Assembly (NCBI RefSeq): GCF_016086655.4
Contig: NC_052134.2
Span: 33,107,971 to 33,171,970, forward strand
Length of the DNA stretch: 64,000 nucleotides
Source: Lepeophtheirus salmonis
Lineage: Eukaryota > Arthropoda > Copepoda > Siphonostomatoida > Caligidae
Direction: 5' to 3'
Below the pieces are notes generated by a model. The model was not told the origin of the DNA, searched no databases, and was given only the letters and a program-made list of their open reading frames with translations. This document shows positions 21,978-34,489 of the stretch, piece after piece. Made by a program: the position numbers and the translations under genes. Every line of letters starts with the position of its first letter. Within the stretch, counting starts at the first letter, position 1.

Positions 21978-24900
21978 TTACAAATATATGCTTTTTTCGG
22001 TAGCCTTAATGTTTTCTGCCTTTAGCTTCTCAAGAATGGGGCCATAAATATTTTTAGAGAAGGGTAGAACCATTCCCTTTTGTGTGATTTCTTGATTAAG
22101 AACCATTTTGGTGGCAATTGCGCATGGGTAGCCAACAGTACGGGCCATGGCAGAGAAACCATTTGGATCTCCATAGTTGACAAAGTTGATCATTCTCTTC
22201 TCTCTTCGGTTGTCTGGCCAACGAATGATGACTTCATTCCGCATAAGAATCATGTCTCTCTCTTCTTTACCGAAGGTGAGTCTGAAATAAATATGTCCAT
22301 TATGCATTAAGATCTCAAATCCTTGATATTTTTGTCTTTAAAATTTAACGTACTTTTGTCCTAAATGGGCACTAAGGGTATCTAAAGGACTATTTAATTT
22401 TTTAATGGGCTCATCATCTAATAATCCCAAATCTTGGATAACTTTAAGTCTTTCTTCAGATCCAACTCGGTCTAAAACCTTTTCCACAATACTCTCAGTA
22501 TCTCCTGACATACCCACTAAAGTACCCATAAAGTCTTTCCAAGTAATACTGGAAGCTTTTTCATGAAGAGCAGGATGTGGATCAGGATTCAAAAGGCCTA
22601 AACGAACAAAACCCTTAATTGCATTGACATAGCCCTGGTAACGAAGAGTTCCTCGGAGAATTGTTGAAGCCTCAGCGATTCCGTAGAGCTCTGAATAAAC
22701 TGTGGAATCACGATTGGGATATCCTTCAACATTAAAACCAGGGAATAAATTCATGGGATTCACTGCATCCAATAGACCTCCATTTTCCTCAATATTTATC
22801 ATTTTACCATCTTTCAAATATTTTGCTATAAATTACAATTAGAATGAAGTTTTTTTAAAAGAAATAATATACATTTACCTCCAGCCAACATATTCATTAA
22901 GGCACCTCGAGGACTCCAAGAAAATTTATAGCCCAATGGATTATCAGATGCCTCAGGAGCCGGAAGTCCTCCACAGAAGGATATAAAGCTCTCTACCTTA
23001 CCACCTCCAGTGTGAGCCTCATCAAAGCATTGCATTGCCAGGAAGTGATCAATTCCTGGATCTACTCCAACTTCATTTACGACTGTGATTCCAGCATTAA
23101 CAGCATCATTATGAAGTTCCTTCATTAATGGAGAGCAATATGAAGCGGTTATCATGTTTGTTTTGTTAGCAATACATCTCTTAGCAATAGAAGGATGAAG
23201 TGGAACAGGAAGTACAGATATTACGGCATCATGCTGCTGAATGAGATCATCCAAAAGATCTGGGCGTTCACTCACATTTAGTAATACAGGTTCAGTATGT
23301 GGGTATTTTTCCGCAAGTTTTGTGGCTTGGTCCTTAGGATCAGCAGCTACTGTGATTTGGATAGATCCATCGCGACTCAAGTATTCCACGATAGGAGCAG
23401 AAACATATCCAGCTCCTAAAGCGAGAACTTTTTGATTCGAGCTTTTATAATCTCCTGGTGGAGTGGCGCCTTGAGGCTTTGATGCATTTCGTAAATCATT
23501 TATATACTCATATGAAGGGGTTAATTTTCCATTGGAAGTAATAACAGACCCAGCCACTATGGAGCCTACTTTATTGATTTCCTCGGAATCGAATGCTGTC
23601 TTTGCATTTGAGTTCAAAATATTAGGAACATGTGGGAGAAGGAGATCACCGAAGAAATCTGTTGCCTCACTTGGAAGTTGAGTTGGCATGTTGTCGATTG
23701 AGCAAATGAGGACACCAGGTCCCTTAAAAGTCTTTTTATCCTTATTGCGATCAGCGTCATAAAGACAGAAAGGTTCATCTATAGTTGTACATTCGTTCAT
23801 GAATTCAATTGAACCTCCAGGATCGGCAGATATATCACAAACAGCAATTAAACGATGAGGTAAATTTGGAGTGCCAAGCGAACTTGGAATCCATGGAATG
23901 ATAGGGGGCGTGAGCAAAGATTTTGCGTCTGGAATGGTCAATAAACGAGGTGTTTGTGGAGACCAATAAATACCATTAACTATTACAGAAGCATATGGAG
24001 CTATTTTGTGAGAAAAATTGGAGATGTATCTCTCTGGGAATTCCTCAAGCTCCACTGCATCATAGCCTCCACCATTTCTTCGTTCAAATTGATCTTTTCG
24101 ACTCACCTCACAGGCATATACACGATCTTTTCTTCCTCCTTTCGCAACTTTTGGAAGCATTGATGGGGAAACATACTCGAATGGAAGTTCTTGGAAAATT
24201 TCCTGAGCACCTTGTGATACGTTTCCACTTCCAGTAAAAACAAAAGTCATTGGTCCTATCGAATCAGGCATCATGCCCATTGAGATCTCGTAACCTGCGT
24301 CACGAATACCTTGTCTGAAAATAAATGGATATCATATAGGATTATAATGATGCATAACAATGTTTAAAACCTTGCATGGTGAGAGTTTCTGTAATTATGT
24401 GCAGGGCCAATATGCATGAAGGGAGTATGGTGCCCAAGAGCCAGCATTCGTAGTCCAAGACCATTCAGAATATCAATCATACCGGCAATTCCGGCGAATT
24501 TACCAAAAGCTACTACTCTCTGCCCACTTTCGTCACACATTTTTTCATAGTCAATTAAACGTACATTCTTTTCCAAACAGGCATCTAGTAAATCCATGTT
24601 ATCTGCTTGTGCCTGAAATAAATTACATCCAGAGTGAATGGGTTTGTGTAATTCAGGAGTTTAAATAGTAACAAATGCACCTACCTTGATTGTATGAGAA
24701 AAAAAACAGAATGTCTTGTTTGATATTAAACTATCCACGGGGACCTGTTTAACACCAAAAATGACAGAAGCCTCAGAAATATCCTCTTGTATAAATGCTC
24801 CAGCCTTTTTATATAATTCCATAGGATATGCTCGTCTGTTTGAGGGTTGTACAAGAACCTTAATTCCTTCCTTGGTTAACTTCCGGACATGTTGAGGTCC

Positions 24901-25029
24901 CAATGGGGATCGACGCTCCCAAACAGACTGATCTTCTCTTCGAATAGCCATGACTCTGAGTCTACCAGAGTCATTTGAAGATAGGCGCATTTGGCTTCTC
25001 AAAATGGATGGAGATTTAACTCGAAACAT
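21978..25029 (-). CDS. AASS: Alpha-aminoadipic semialdehyde synthase (LKR/SDH), complete
   Basis: Five exons, 24685-25029, 24371-24612, 22879-24314, 22354-22825 and 21978-22281, join in phase through GT..AG introns to 932 residues; human AASS is 926. The protein is a mitochondrial bifunctional enzyme. Its N-terminal half (lysine-ketoglutarate reductase) condenses lysine with 2-oxoglutarate to saccharopine. Its C-terminal half (saccharopine dehydrogenase) splits this to aminoadipic semialdehyde and glutamate. The first 25 residues are rich in Arg/Ser with few acids, fitting a mitochondrial presequence, and VMAIRREDQSVWERRSPLGP opens the LKR domain. GSGNVSQGAQEIF lies at about residues 224-236. 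VLALGAGYVSAPIVEYL (near 494) is the dinucleotide-binding start of the SDH domain, followed by NEVGVDPGIDHFLAM. The start was chosen as the first ATG before the presequence. No frameshifts are seen, and this is the cleanest gene in the window. Confidence 0.96.
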
Positions 25030-26061
25030 TTTGAAGAAGTTGACTCTTTTAATTTACTGAAAGTGTTTTTGGAAAATGATCTTTAGAATCTTATAGAGAA
25101 ATTAGAAAAAATATATATTGATATATTAAGGTCACAGAGTAGACTGATTTCTATGACACACTAGGGAACATGTGAGTTATACTTGACAACTTGCTATTTA
25201 TGAATCTTGAGACAAATGTTATTGGGTTATGTTTTAAATATACATGTATTTATGTAAATACTATATTTATTTTTCAATTTTCGTGTTCTCTCTATGTAAT
25301 TATGTAAATTTTTGGTCATGAATCTAATTAATTTATCTAAATAAATATACTATCAGAACGAAGAATCTCTTATTACGACTTGATTTGTTTAATACTTTTC
25401 TTTACAAATTAAGAAATGAATATTACAATGGTTAAAAAATAAGTCAAATACCAAACCAGACCGTTTGAACACTAACACATGGGGTATCTAAATATTTACC
25501 ACCTCAGGAATAATATTATATTATGTTATTTATTCACTAACAATAAAAACTTACATCTCTATGATAAATTAAATTCACAACTAATTCGCACTAGGAAATT
25601 CGAAAGCTGATTGAGAAAAAATTCTTGAAATTTTGCCCAACTATGACGATTGCTAAAAGAAAACGATAACTGGGTCAACTCTTTTTTGTTGTTAGTTATA
25701 AGACGAATGACATTAAATAATTATTTTCTTGCACTTATTACAACTTTTTTGACCTTTGATACCATCTCTTAATCAAACCAGATGTGTGTCATTTTCCTCC
25801 TCCTCATAATTTCATGGAGTACATTTGAATCCGTTAGGATATACATTTACGATACTTAATTGGTATGTCCTATAAAACGTAGTTAATTAATGTTTCATGA
25901 ATATGACACTTGCTCATCAGACTTGACTCAAGAAGCACATATGTATATGAAAATATCCTTCTCTTTTACGATACATGAAATCTAATAAGTCGCAAATAAC
26001 ATTCAATTTTCAAAACAAACAATATTTACAAAGTTACATAAATGTAAACTTCATACATTAA
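25030..26061. other. AASS upstream region, no gene seen
   Basis: About 1 kb upstream of AASS is AT-rich, with no long ORF and no recognisable repeat boundary. It should contain the AASS promoter and 5' UTR, but no convincing core promoter element can be assigned by eye. Confidence 0.5.
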
Positions 26062-26063
26062 TA

Positions 26064-26927
26064 CGAGGGTCGTTTGAAAAGTCCGAAGGATGGCACTACT
26101 GGCGCATATCGAGGTTATGTCTAATTGGTGTGTGTTCTTGGACGAACACATAACTATTTTCAGCCAGATTGCTTATTTTTTTCTTTCTTAGGTATTCGTT
26201 TGAATCGAGGAAGTGGATTTATTTTCAAAAAAATGGACGATAAATAACTTTTGTATGTTGATTAAACATTATTTTATGAAAAAAACGCCTGAGGAGACTA
26301 AAAAGAAGCTTGATAACCATTATGAGGACTATTATTCACCTTCGATTAAAACATTTTATATGTGATTTCAAAAAATTTTGGAGTGGCAATATGGGCACAT
26401 GACGCTGAACGTTCTGGATACTCAGTTGAGGTTACTACTCCAGAAATCATAGATAAAATCCATGATATGATGATGGGTGAAAGTAGAATGAAGGTGTGTG
26501 AGATTGCTAGTACTGTGGGCATCTCGAGTTTAAACCCTATTTTCATTAATTTTGCTACTACAACTGCTGAGGTGTGAGCTGGTACATTGCTGTGTTGGAA
26601 AATGACTTTTTTTTTTGGGCCAATCGTAGTTCTTTTTCTTGCAGCTCAGTTCCATAACAGTACCATGACGATGAATAATATGCACCTGTAATAGTTTTAC
26701 ACTTTTCCAGAAAGTCGATGATGATTATTCCTTGTGAATCCAAACGACAATCGTCATAATCTTTACGATCAATTCCTCGATTCAAACGAATACCAAACAG
26801 AAAAAAATAGACATAACTAGCAGAAAGTTTGTATGTGTTCTTCCGAGAGATGCTTCTACACATAACCTCGGTACGCTCCAGTAGTGCCATCTTTTGGACT
26901 CTAAACATTTTTTTCAAACGACCCTCG
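26064..26927. mobile_element. Mariner-derived foldback element, copy 1
   Basis: The element is flanked by TA on both sides (26062-26063 and 26928-26929) and starts with CGAGGGTCGTTTGAAAA, repeated inverted at its end. The inverted similarity continues for roughly 150 bases per arm, through GATGGCACTACTGG, GAGGTTATG and GGTATTCGTTTGAATCGAGG, far longer than a normal mariner terminal repeat. The plus strand encodes a transposase helix-turn-helix piece (EVTTPEIIDKIHDM, MKVCEIASTVGIS). The minus strand encodes a catalytic-domain piece (LDSQGIIIIDFLEKCKTITG). Neither is complete, so the element must depend on a transposase supplied elsewhere. Confidence 0.85.
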
Positions 26928-28019
26928 TATGTCTGTGGAACAAGGATCAATTAAATTATACTGTTTCTTCATGATTGAGTACTCTATGGATCCTTTCCTT
27001 TCTTCAACAATTAATGATCCTTAATTAGTATTAGATACATTTGTGAAAGAAACACTCCTTTATTTCACTTGGGGTATTTATCCAACTCAGGAACTAAAAT
27101 ATCCTTATAATATTTTGTGAATATTATATTTTTCCTCCAGTTTCTATGTAAATTCATATAAAATTTTTTTAGAGTTGATACTTTATTAGTTTATGAGCTA
27201 TTAACAAATTTTGGAATTCATTATCGGGGGTTTCAAAGAAGTTTTTTTATACGTTCTTATTATGTAACATGGATTATACAAGATATTATTTATCAACTCC
27301 ACACATGACATATTCTATATGCAACCTTTACTCCAAAAAGAAACAGACAAAAGGTCAGAAATCATTTGGTAGTCAGTCAAATAAGTAACTCATGCCAACT
27401 ACTATTTATCTCTTAGACTATAATTGTCATACTATTTTTCCAAAATTTTAAAATGAATTTGATATATCTCACATTAGGAAATATAATTATAATAGAAATA
27501 AACAAGAGTTATCAACAGGTGCTAAATCATTATTGTATATTGATACAGTGAATGATGAATTAAATATTTTATAAACTTTTATATTAAATAGATTACACTT
27601 ATTTTTTCGTTTATTTGCCTTGTAGGTATATAAAAAAATAATTCACATTTTAATTATTTTCATAAATATCCAAATAAATCCTTTAAGAATCATATGAAAT
27701 AAGTCAACGTTGATATGTTTTGATAAACAGTTTATATCAAACTGGAATCGTAAAAATCAATATACAAAATTAATTTTTATAGATTTGGCCACTTTTTTTG
27801 AGAGATAAAACACTGCGGACCGGTCATGGGACTGACAAATTTTATTAGAACCCAACTGATAGGACTGTCGTCTTTTTAGTTGTTTTTTTAGACCGATCCA
27901 ATACCAACGACGAGGGGATGAACAAGAAATTGTATTCCTGTACTTTTGGAAACGGGGAATAAGTATAGAATAAGTAGAGTTGACAATTTTTGTAAGACAA
28001 AAAAAAAAAAAAAAAAAAA

Positions 28020-28345
28020 AGAGCGCGAGGAGAAGGCGGGAGTGAGACATATGGTAATACTGAATTAAGACTATTGTTAATATTAGCTGCCTGATTATAT
28101 GATTTTGAAGGGAGAAAATGAATTACTGCTATAAAGAGGAGAACCTTCATCTTTTAAAACAGTATTATTGTAGTTATATTTAAATTTATATAAAAATATA
28201 TTTAATTATGCATTTAAAAAAAAATTTACACGAAAGATAGACAATAATGCTTACTTCAGAAGGAGAAGTTAACATCACAACTAACTATTAAAAAATGAAC
28301 AAAAAAGAAGAAAGAGCACACGCAAAAACAGTTATTCTTTTTTTT
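28020..28345 (-). repeat. Family G repeat, copy 2 (inverted), next to poly-A
   Basis: The reverse complement of the family at 3600-3990. Its end GAGCGCGAGGAGAAGGCGGG abuts an A run of about 20 bases (28000-28020). It faces copy 3 (29590-29960) across about 1.25 kb, giving a long inverted pair. Confidence 0.7.
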
Positions 28346-29589
28346 TTGTTACAATTATGTCAACTTTAATAATAAGTAATAACTTATTACTTTGTTTATT
28401 TATCGAAAATAATAAACTATGAAATATCCATGGTGTATCAAGTGAGACGAGGGAATTGACAGCTGAAAACAAGATACTTTGAGTATTTTTTGTGTTAGAG
28501 AGGTAACACTGCCCAACGAAAAAAATGAAAAAGAGTTCGAGATGTCTGATTCTGTATAAAACATATCTTATTTCGTAATAATTTATTTATGTAGAAAAAA
28601 TCTATCCTCTGTAGGTCTATCAGACCATCAAGAAATGTCTTTTCCAAAAAAAGATCAAAATAAATGTTTTATAAGAAATCGACAAATATAAATATATATC
28701 GGAATTGGAAAGTGAATGGATCCAGTCATCGTTTAAACCCTTGAATATATTCTTTTTTATATATAGATGAATAGATTCCTACATAGGGAAGGAATTCTCT
28801 ATACTCTTGTATGAAGCTTAGTTTCGTTTGGTTCTCTTCTTAGGATACATTTTCCTCCCATCATTACCCCTGTACATATCAGAAATAGAGCATCTTCGTT
28901 TTGGATAAAGTATCTCGGATCTCATCTTTTGTCCGAATCCTTAAAGAAAATGGAAGTCTTTCCGTCTTCAATAAATTTAGATCGATGTAAGCAAATGAAA
29001 AGGACAATTAAATTTAAAATTAGTCTCTCCACTTACTCAAATGTTTTGGTGTGTTAAATTTAATAGATTTAAATTTTATTACAATAGCTCAAATATAATA
29101 TCCATGTTCTGATATTACTTAATTTTTTACATTATTACATTTACGTATACCGCATCAAGCTTCTTATTTTGTTAATTAGAATAGTAGTGTCTGAAAGAGG
29201 GGGTATAACATGACATTTACTAAAACAACATATCTTTTTGATCACAAATTTATAACTACCTGATCATTTTATTTTTTGAACCAGTCTGAATCGGGTTCAA
29301 CATTACACTGTATTTCATATATAATCCATGATATCTCACATTTATTTGCCCATCCACAACCCCAATTAAATATCAAATTTTCCCCATATTTTCTAGTTTA
29401 TACTCACAGTGTGGTCAAAAATGTATTTAGTCGAAATATGATGAACGAAATGGAAAAAGTTCTTTTTATTCGACATTGCCTTCGCTCCTCTTCATCGCCC
29501 TCGTCAAATATCCATCAACTGATCTCTAGACCAAAATACTACCATACAGCCTAAATTGCCAAAGGCAAAGAAGGGATCTATGTAAATAA

Positions 29590-29960
29590 AAAACTAAGTT
29601 TTGCGATTAGAAAAGGAAAAACGATTGTGTGTGTGCTCTTTCCTCTTTTTTTGCTCATTATTTATTAAGTCGTGGGGGGTGTTAACATTTTCCTCTAAAA
29701 GAAGAATTCTCGTCTATCTTAGGTGTAAACTGATTTAAAAATGCATAATAAAATAAATATATATGAATTAAAATACAGTTATAATATTTTACCTGTACTA
29801 AGACTATTTTAAATGCAGAAGGTTATCTACTTTATAGCAGTAATTCATTTTTCCCCTCTAAAATCATATAACAAGGAGCTGGTATAAACTAGGGTCTTAA
29901 TTCAGTTGTACCATATGTCTCACTCCCGCCTTCTCCGCGCCCTCTTATCCAAATCCCATC
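29590..29960 (+). repeat. Family G repeat, copy 3
   Basis: Plus-orientation copy ending CTCACTCCCGCCTTCTCCGC, the mirror of the start of copy 2. It shares GGGTCTTAATTCAGTTGTAC with copy 1. Confidence 0.7.
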
Positions 29961-30712
29961 CCCACTTATGACTGAGATCTGAAGAGGAAGATGTTCGCAT
30001 TTCTATCAACCAAAAATGTGGATATTACTTCTCACACAAGGCTTGGATTTTTTTTATTAATAAAAAGAACCTTTTCTATCTAATTGAAGGTTCATATTTA
30101 TCATATTATGGAAAATATTTTTTTTGTGAAACCCATGTCTTATTATGTTATAAAAGATTTAATCCACTCTAAATTATACTGGTCACCCTGTATTTACAAA
30201 TAATCAAAGTAAAATAAAAACAAATTATAAAAAAAGAGCACATGTGAGGCAATTACTAGAAATCCGCTTTAGAAAAAATATGTGGAAAAGATAAAACGGG
30301 TTAGTCTATTTCTAGCTATTTTTGTTGCATAAGAAAAGAAAAGACTATTCTTCGAACAGGAAAGGTCACCACTTTTTTTACAAGTTTCCAAAACTGCAAA
30401 GAAAACCTTATTGATTAGAATCTGTAATTTAATTTGAATGCACTTTATAATGTTTAAAAATCCTCAATAGCTTCTTAAAGATGACATATTATTAAATTAG
30501 ATTATATAGATGAGTAAATATTGATGTTGGTAGGATAGGTTCCTAACCGGCTGATCTGAATTATTCTAATTCTTATATTTTCAATCTTTCGACGCCATTG
30601 CTATATTGATATAATATATTTTTGTCATGAATTCCCTGATTTGTTCTTCAATTAGTGGTGATATCTCTGATATCCGAACTTCACAGCATAGAAACATTTT
30701 GTAATGTGGGAT

Positions 30713-30748
<36 letters not shown>

Positions 30749-30834
30749 ACAAAGAGTTGAAAGAGATCTCAAAAATGGTTGTTTCTTAGGAAACTAAACT
30801 CCTTGTTTTCATTGGTTTAAGTGTTTTTTTTTTT

Positions 30835-31152
30835 TTGCAAGATCAATGCTTAGAAATGTCTTCTATTTGTCCAATGAATCATGAAGCGTATATGCTTATA
30901 CATTTTGGCGTCCTGGATAGAGAAGATCAAAAAATAAAATTCAAAATTAGTGGATGGGAGTTTGTCTCTCAACTTTTTTCTTTCTTCATGGCTATGGAGA
31001 GTTCCAGAGTTAAGGGAATTTACATTTCTCATTTGAAAAACGAGTTCCCGCATACAAAACATATTAGTTGGTTGGAAATCCATCTAATAATCCGTACAGT
31101 CGAAATATTAATAAAAGAAGAGAAGGTATTAAACATTTTCTGGAGAACCTAA
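30835..31152 (+). CDS. Unassigned ORF or exon, possible winged-helix-like
   Basis: A 105-codon frame whose composition (WEFVSQLFSFFMAMESSRV, KNEFPHTKHISWLEIH, IRTVEILIKEE) looks more protein-like than the surrounding AT-rich noise. It follows a T-rich tract ending in CAAG that could be a splice acceptor near 30840, and GAAGGTATTA near 31120 could be a donor, so it may be an internal exon of about 93 codons. I do not recognise the family. Alternating helical segments could suit a small DNA-binding fold, but that is a guess. It lies about 0.9 kb upstream of a broken hAT transposase and could belong to the same decayed element. Confidence 0.3.
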   Translation: MQDQCLEMSSICPMNHEAYMLIHFGVLDREDQKIKFKISGWEFVSQLFSFFMAMESSRVKGIYISHLKNEFPHTKHISWLEIHLIIRTVEILIKEEKVLNIFWRT

Positions 31153-32031
31153 TGAAGGATCTTGGTATTTTTGTATCAGGAAAAGTTGCATCTCATTATG
31201 ATCTTCCAAAATAATTTGTTTCCCTCATCATTAGAATAGAAAAGTTGTATTTAAAAAACATAAAGAATCATGTTTAGATTCAGGGTACACTGTATTGACA
31301 AATATCGAAATTCAAATAGAAATAAATGATGAAATAAAAAAGAAGACATTTGACCCTTAAATATTTATAATTCGACTTTTATTTATAATTCTCATGATGT
31401 TTTTTATTAATGAAAATACTACAAGCTATTCAACGACAAATATGATACAATTAACATTGGTCCGTGTCTATCTTTATATAAAATCTACTAAGTGTTGATT
31501 AATTTAATTAACAAATTAATCTATAAATTTGATATATTTACATTAATTTATCATAATTATAAAAAATAAATGCTATAGTACCACATTAAAAAAAATATAT
31601 ATGGAAATATTATTGAAAACCGTAGCAAAATAGGTTTTTTCTGTGAGTTTTTTTTTTTTAAAGATTCCAGAGCATAAAGCTTTTATAAAAGTAAATAATG
31701 TGGTTTCCTTGGCTTTATTAGTCTTGATAGAATAAGAAAATGAACAAAAAAATGAATGTCGCTTATTTTTCCCCCGTTTAGTACTCATTCGTTCAAAAAC
31801 CAAAAGCGTCAATGCTGTTCATTCTTTCGTTCAATCCCCCAAGCCCAATTGATAGTGATCCAATTCTTCCCGACTATCAAATTATTATTCAATAATTGTT
31901 GGAAATTGTTCACTGCTTAACAACCCAGCTAGTGCGTTAATAATACTATGGAAGAGAAAAAAAAAATTCTACAGCTGATGTAAAGAAAATACGGTGTAAA
32001 CTGTCTATATATTGGTGAGGTAACACTATAG

Positions 32032-32959
32032 TTGTTGGAATCGTTGAAAAGAACGAATTTGATTGGTTGGAAGAGATTATATAAAAAAGGAATAAAATAC
32101 GTTGGTACCCTTGCATCTTCTAATCAAATTAACCTTAATATTGTACTAATCATCAGCAAAGCCAACTTACTGCTCTGGTACTTGCATCATTATCATGCCG
32201 TAGACAACGTGCCTTTTTTATGGGTTTCTTACAACGGAGGTATTGATGTGTGGAATTATGATTTTGAAAATAAAAGTATATCTTACCGTTTTGCATGTAT
32301 TGCTCATAGATTACATAGAGTTGCAGATATGGTTCAACAAAATTTTCCTCTAACGAACGAACTTATTTCCAATGTGAAGAAGATGTTTTGGAATTCTGGA
32401 AGAAGAAAGAGAGTATTAACTGCTTCGTACGAAATTCTCCTCCCTCCATCACGAATTATAACAAGATAGGGAACTTGGTTAAAAGCAGTAGAGTACTACT
32501 ACCATCACTTCTACGTCTTCAGAGAATATTTACACAGCCTTGATGAAGATTTGGTAGCAACCAGAAGAGCACAAGAAGTAATTAATAATGATTTCTAAGA
32601 GAAGAAGTCGTATTTATCCAGGAAAATTTTCGTCAAATACCTTTGGCAATAACTGCACTTGAGGAAAGATTGCCTTTTCCTACCAGGCTAACCATATTAG
32701 AAAATCTGACTCAAGATTTGAAGGAAGAGCCATTCAAGATCAAGTTAAAAGAAGTGCTTCAAAAGAATCCTGACTACACAAATCTAAAGGAACTCTCAAC
32801 AAGTGAAAACCTTGTATACATAAATACTTCAATTGTGATGTTGAGAGAGTCTTTAGTATAATGAATATCATCAGTACGAAGAGGAGGTCCAAACTAAGTA
32901 ATATGAAATTGAGGGAATTGTTGATCACCAAATGGAATGAAAGTTTTGTTATCATTTAA
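32032..32959 (+). pseudogene. Broken hAT-like transposase
   Basis: The first open segment (32032-32469) is shifted against a continuing frame that reads GTWLKAVEYYYHHFYVFREY and LHSLDEDLVATRRAQEVIN. It then passes through the ORF at 32643-32861 (LPFPTRLTILENLTQDLKEE) and shifts again into NCDVERVFSIMNIISTKRRS and LSNMKLRELLITKWNESFV. That final block, with the C-x-VERVFS..N and R-R-x-x-L pattern, is the hAT C-terminal dimerisation region. At least two frameshifts and a stop mean no functional transposase is made. Terminal repeats were not found. Confidence 0.7.
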
Positions 32960-33774
32960 TTGTTAGCACGTAACTATTAACAATATTTTTTTAAATAATT
33001 TGTTACTTTATTGCCTCATTTCTATTCTTTAGATTTCATACCAAAGTTATCTATTCATTCTTTATGGTCAGTGGTCACCAAGAAGTTACGAATACATTTC
33101 CAGTAATGATGGGTTTGATGTTCTCTAACTAACAAATATTTTGTCTTGCATAAATTTACAGAATATAATATACATTTATAAAGTTATTTATAGGGAAGTT
33201 ATACAATTATAATATACAACAATCCCTCTTCCTTCATGTGTAAATAAATAATCATTTAAGTTAAAGATATATTCTAAACGATAATCTTTTAATTGGGTTG
33301 GAATCGATATTTACTTTAATCCCTTCTTTACTCATAAGCAATTTAGGCTGTATGGTCCAATATCGGTCCAGAGACCAATCGTATAATAGGTGCAACAGTT
33401 GATGGATATTTGACAATGGTGATGAAGAACAAAGGAGGAAATGGTAGTTAGCCAATTCTTCCCAACTGTGAGTCATTTTTCAATAATATAAGGGTATTAA
33501 CGTTCAGAACACTAATAGGGGCATGAGTTTTAGAAAAATTGACAATATATATAATTATTGAAATGAAAAATAAAAGATCTCATTCATCACAAAATATTTT
33601 TCAAATGAAAGAATGAGATTAAGTGAATGATTATCTCTCGTACAGTCCTAATATATGGCTTCGATATAATATTTTTTTCTTTTAGAAAAAGTTTTAAATA
33701 GTTTGGTAGGAAAGTAATTTAGATCCTAATAGGAGGGCAATGCAGCGTATGATGAGGTCATGAGAAGTGTCGTG

Positions 33775-33940
33775 TCATTTCTTATTTAGGAATGAAGACT
33801 GTAGTAACGTCAAGTTTAGTCTCGGCCAGGTCCAGTCCTGCATATAAGTCCTAAAAACTGATAATAACGTCACTCAACTACATTTTTTTATTTTTTTAAT
33901 CCGTTCTAGTACTGATAGTCTGAAAGACCGACATTCCTAA
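33775..33940 (-). repeat. Family D repeat, inverted copy
   Basis: Contains AGGTCCAGTCCTGCATATAA, AACGTCACTCAACTACAT and TGATAGTCTGAAAGACCG, again reversed relative to the 51843 copy. It falls in the otherwise empty stretch downstream of the 7TM receptor gene. Confidence 0.6.
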
Positions 33941-34489
33941 TGTTTTATACGGGGTTGGGGTACTGGAATTTGGTACGGAAAGGTGCACGTAGACATTTGC
34001 CTAGAGAAAAGACCCAGTGTAAAAAATTGTCTGTAATTTACTTAAAATTTTAGGTTGTATAAAGTACTTCGATAAATACACATCGATTAATTTGTTTCAA
34101 AAGGATCCAACATTGCACTTGGTCCATGACCATACAGCTAAAATACAGTTCTTGAAAGAAATCGAGATTATATTAATACTTAACATCAATAATTGTAATA
34201 TTTAAAGTATATGAATTGTTACCCAGTGCACATTTTTAAGTAACTACGACTACGATGTGGGATAACGTCTTATACAAAGAAAGACTTGGGGCTTTCTCTG
34301 ATGGAGAATGAAACAATTAATATATATACCTATACATATACATAAATATTAAATTTGAATATTTCATTATATTTATTGTTGATATTGCACTAAAATATAA
34401 CAGACTATACTGTATAAATTATAACAAATATATATATATTTAATAAAAGCGTAATCAGAATATATGTAGATGAATAGTCAGAACGTGAT

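Noticed and set aside
27757..28150. Two overlapping reverse ORFs with a long Phe run
   Set aside because: The Phe run is the poly-A tract at 28000-28020 read backwards, next to a family G repeat.
30717..30747. A run of about 30 bases considered as a retroposed mRNA tail
   Set aside because: No processed gene sequence precedes it on either strand; likely a simple homopolymer or an element tail of unknown kind.
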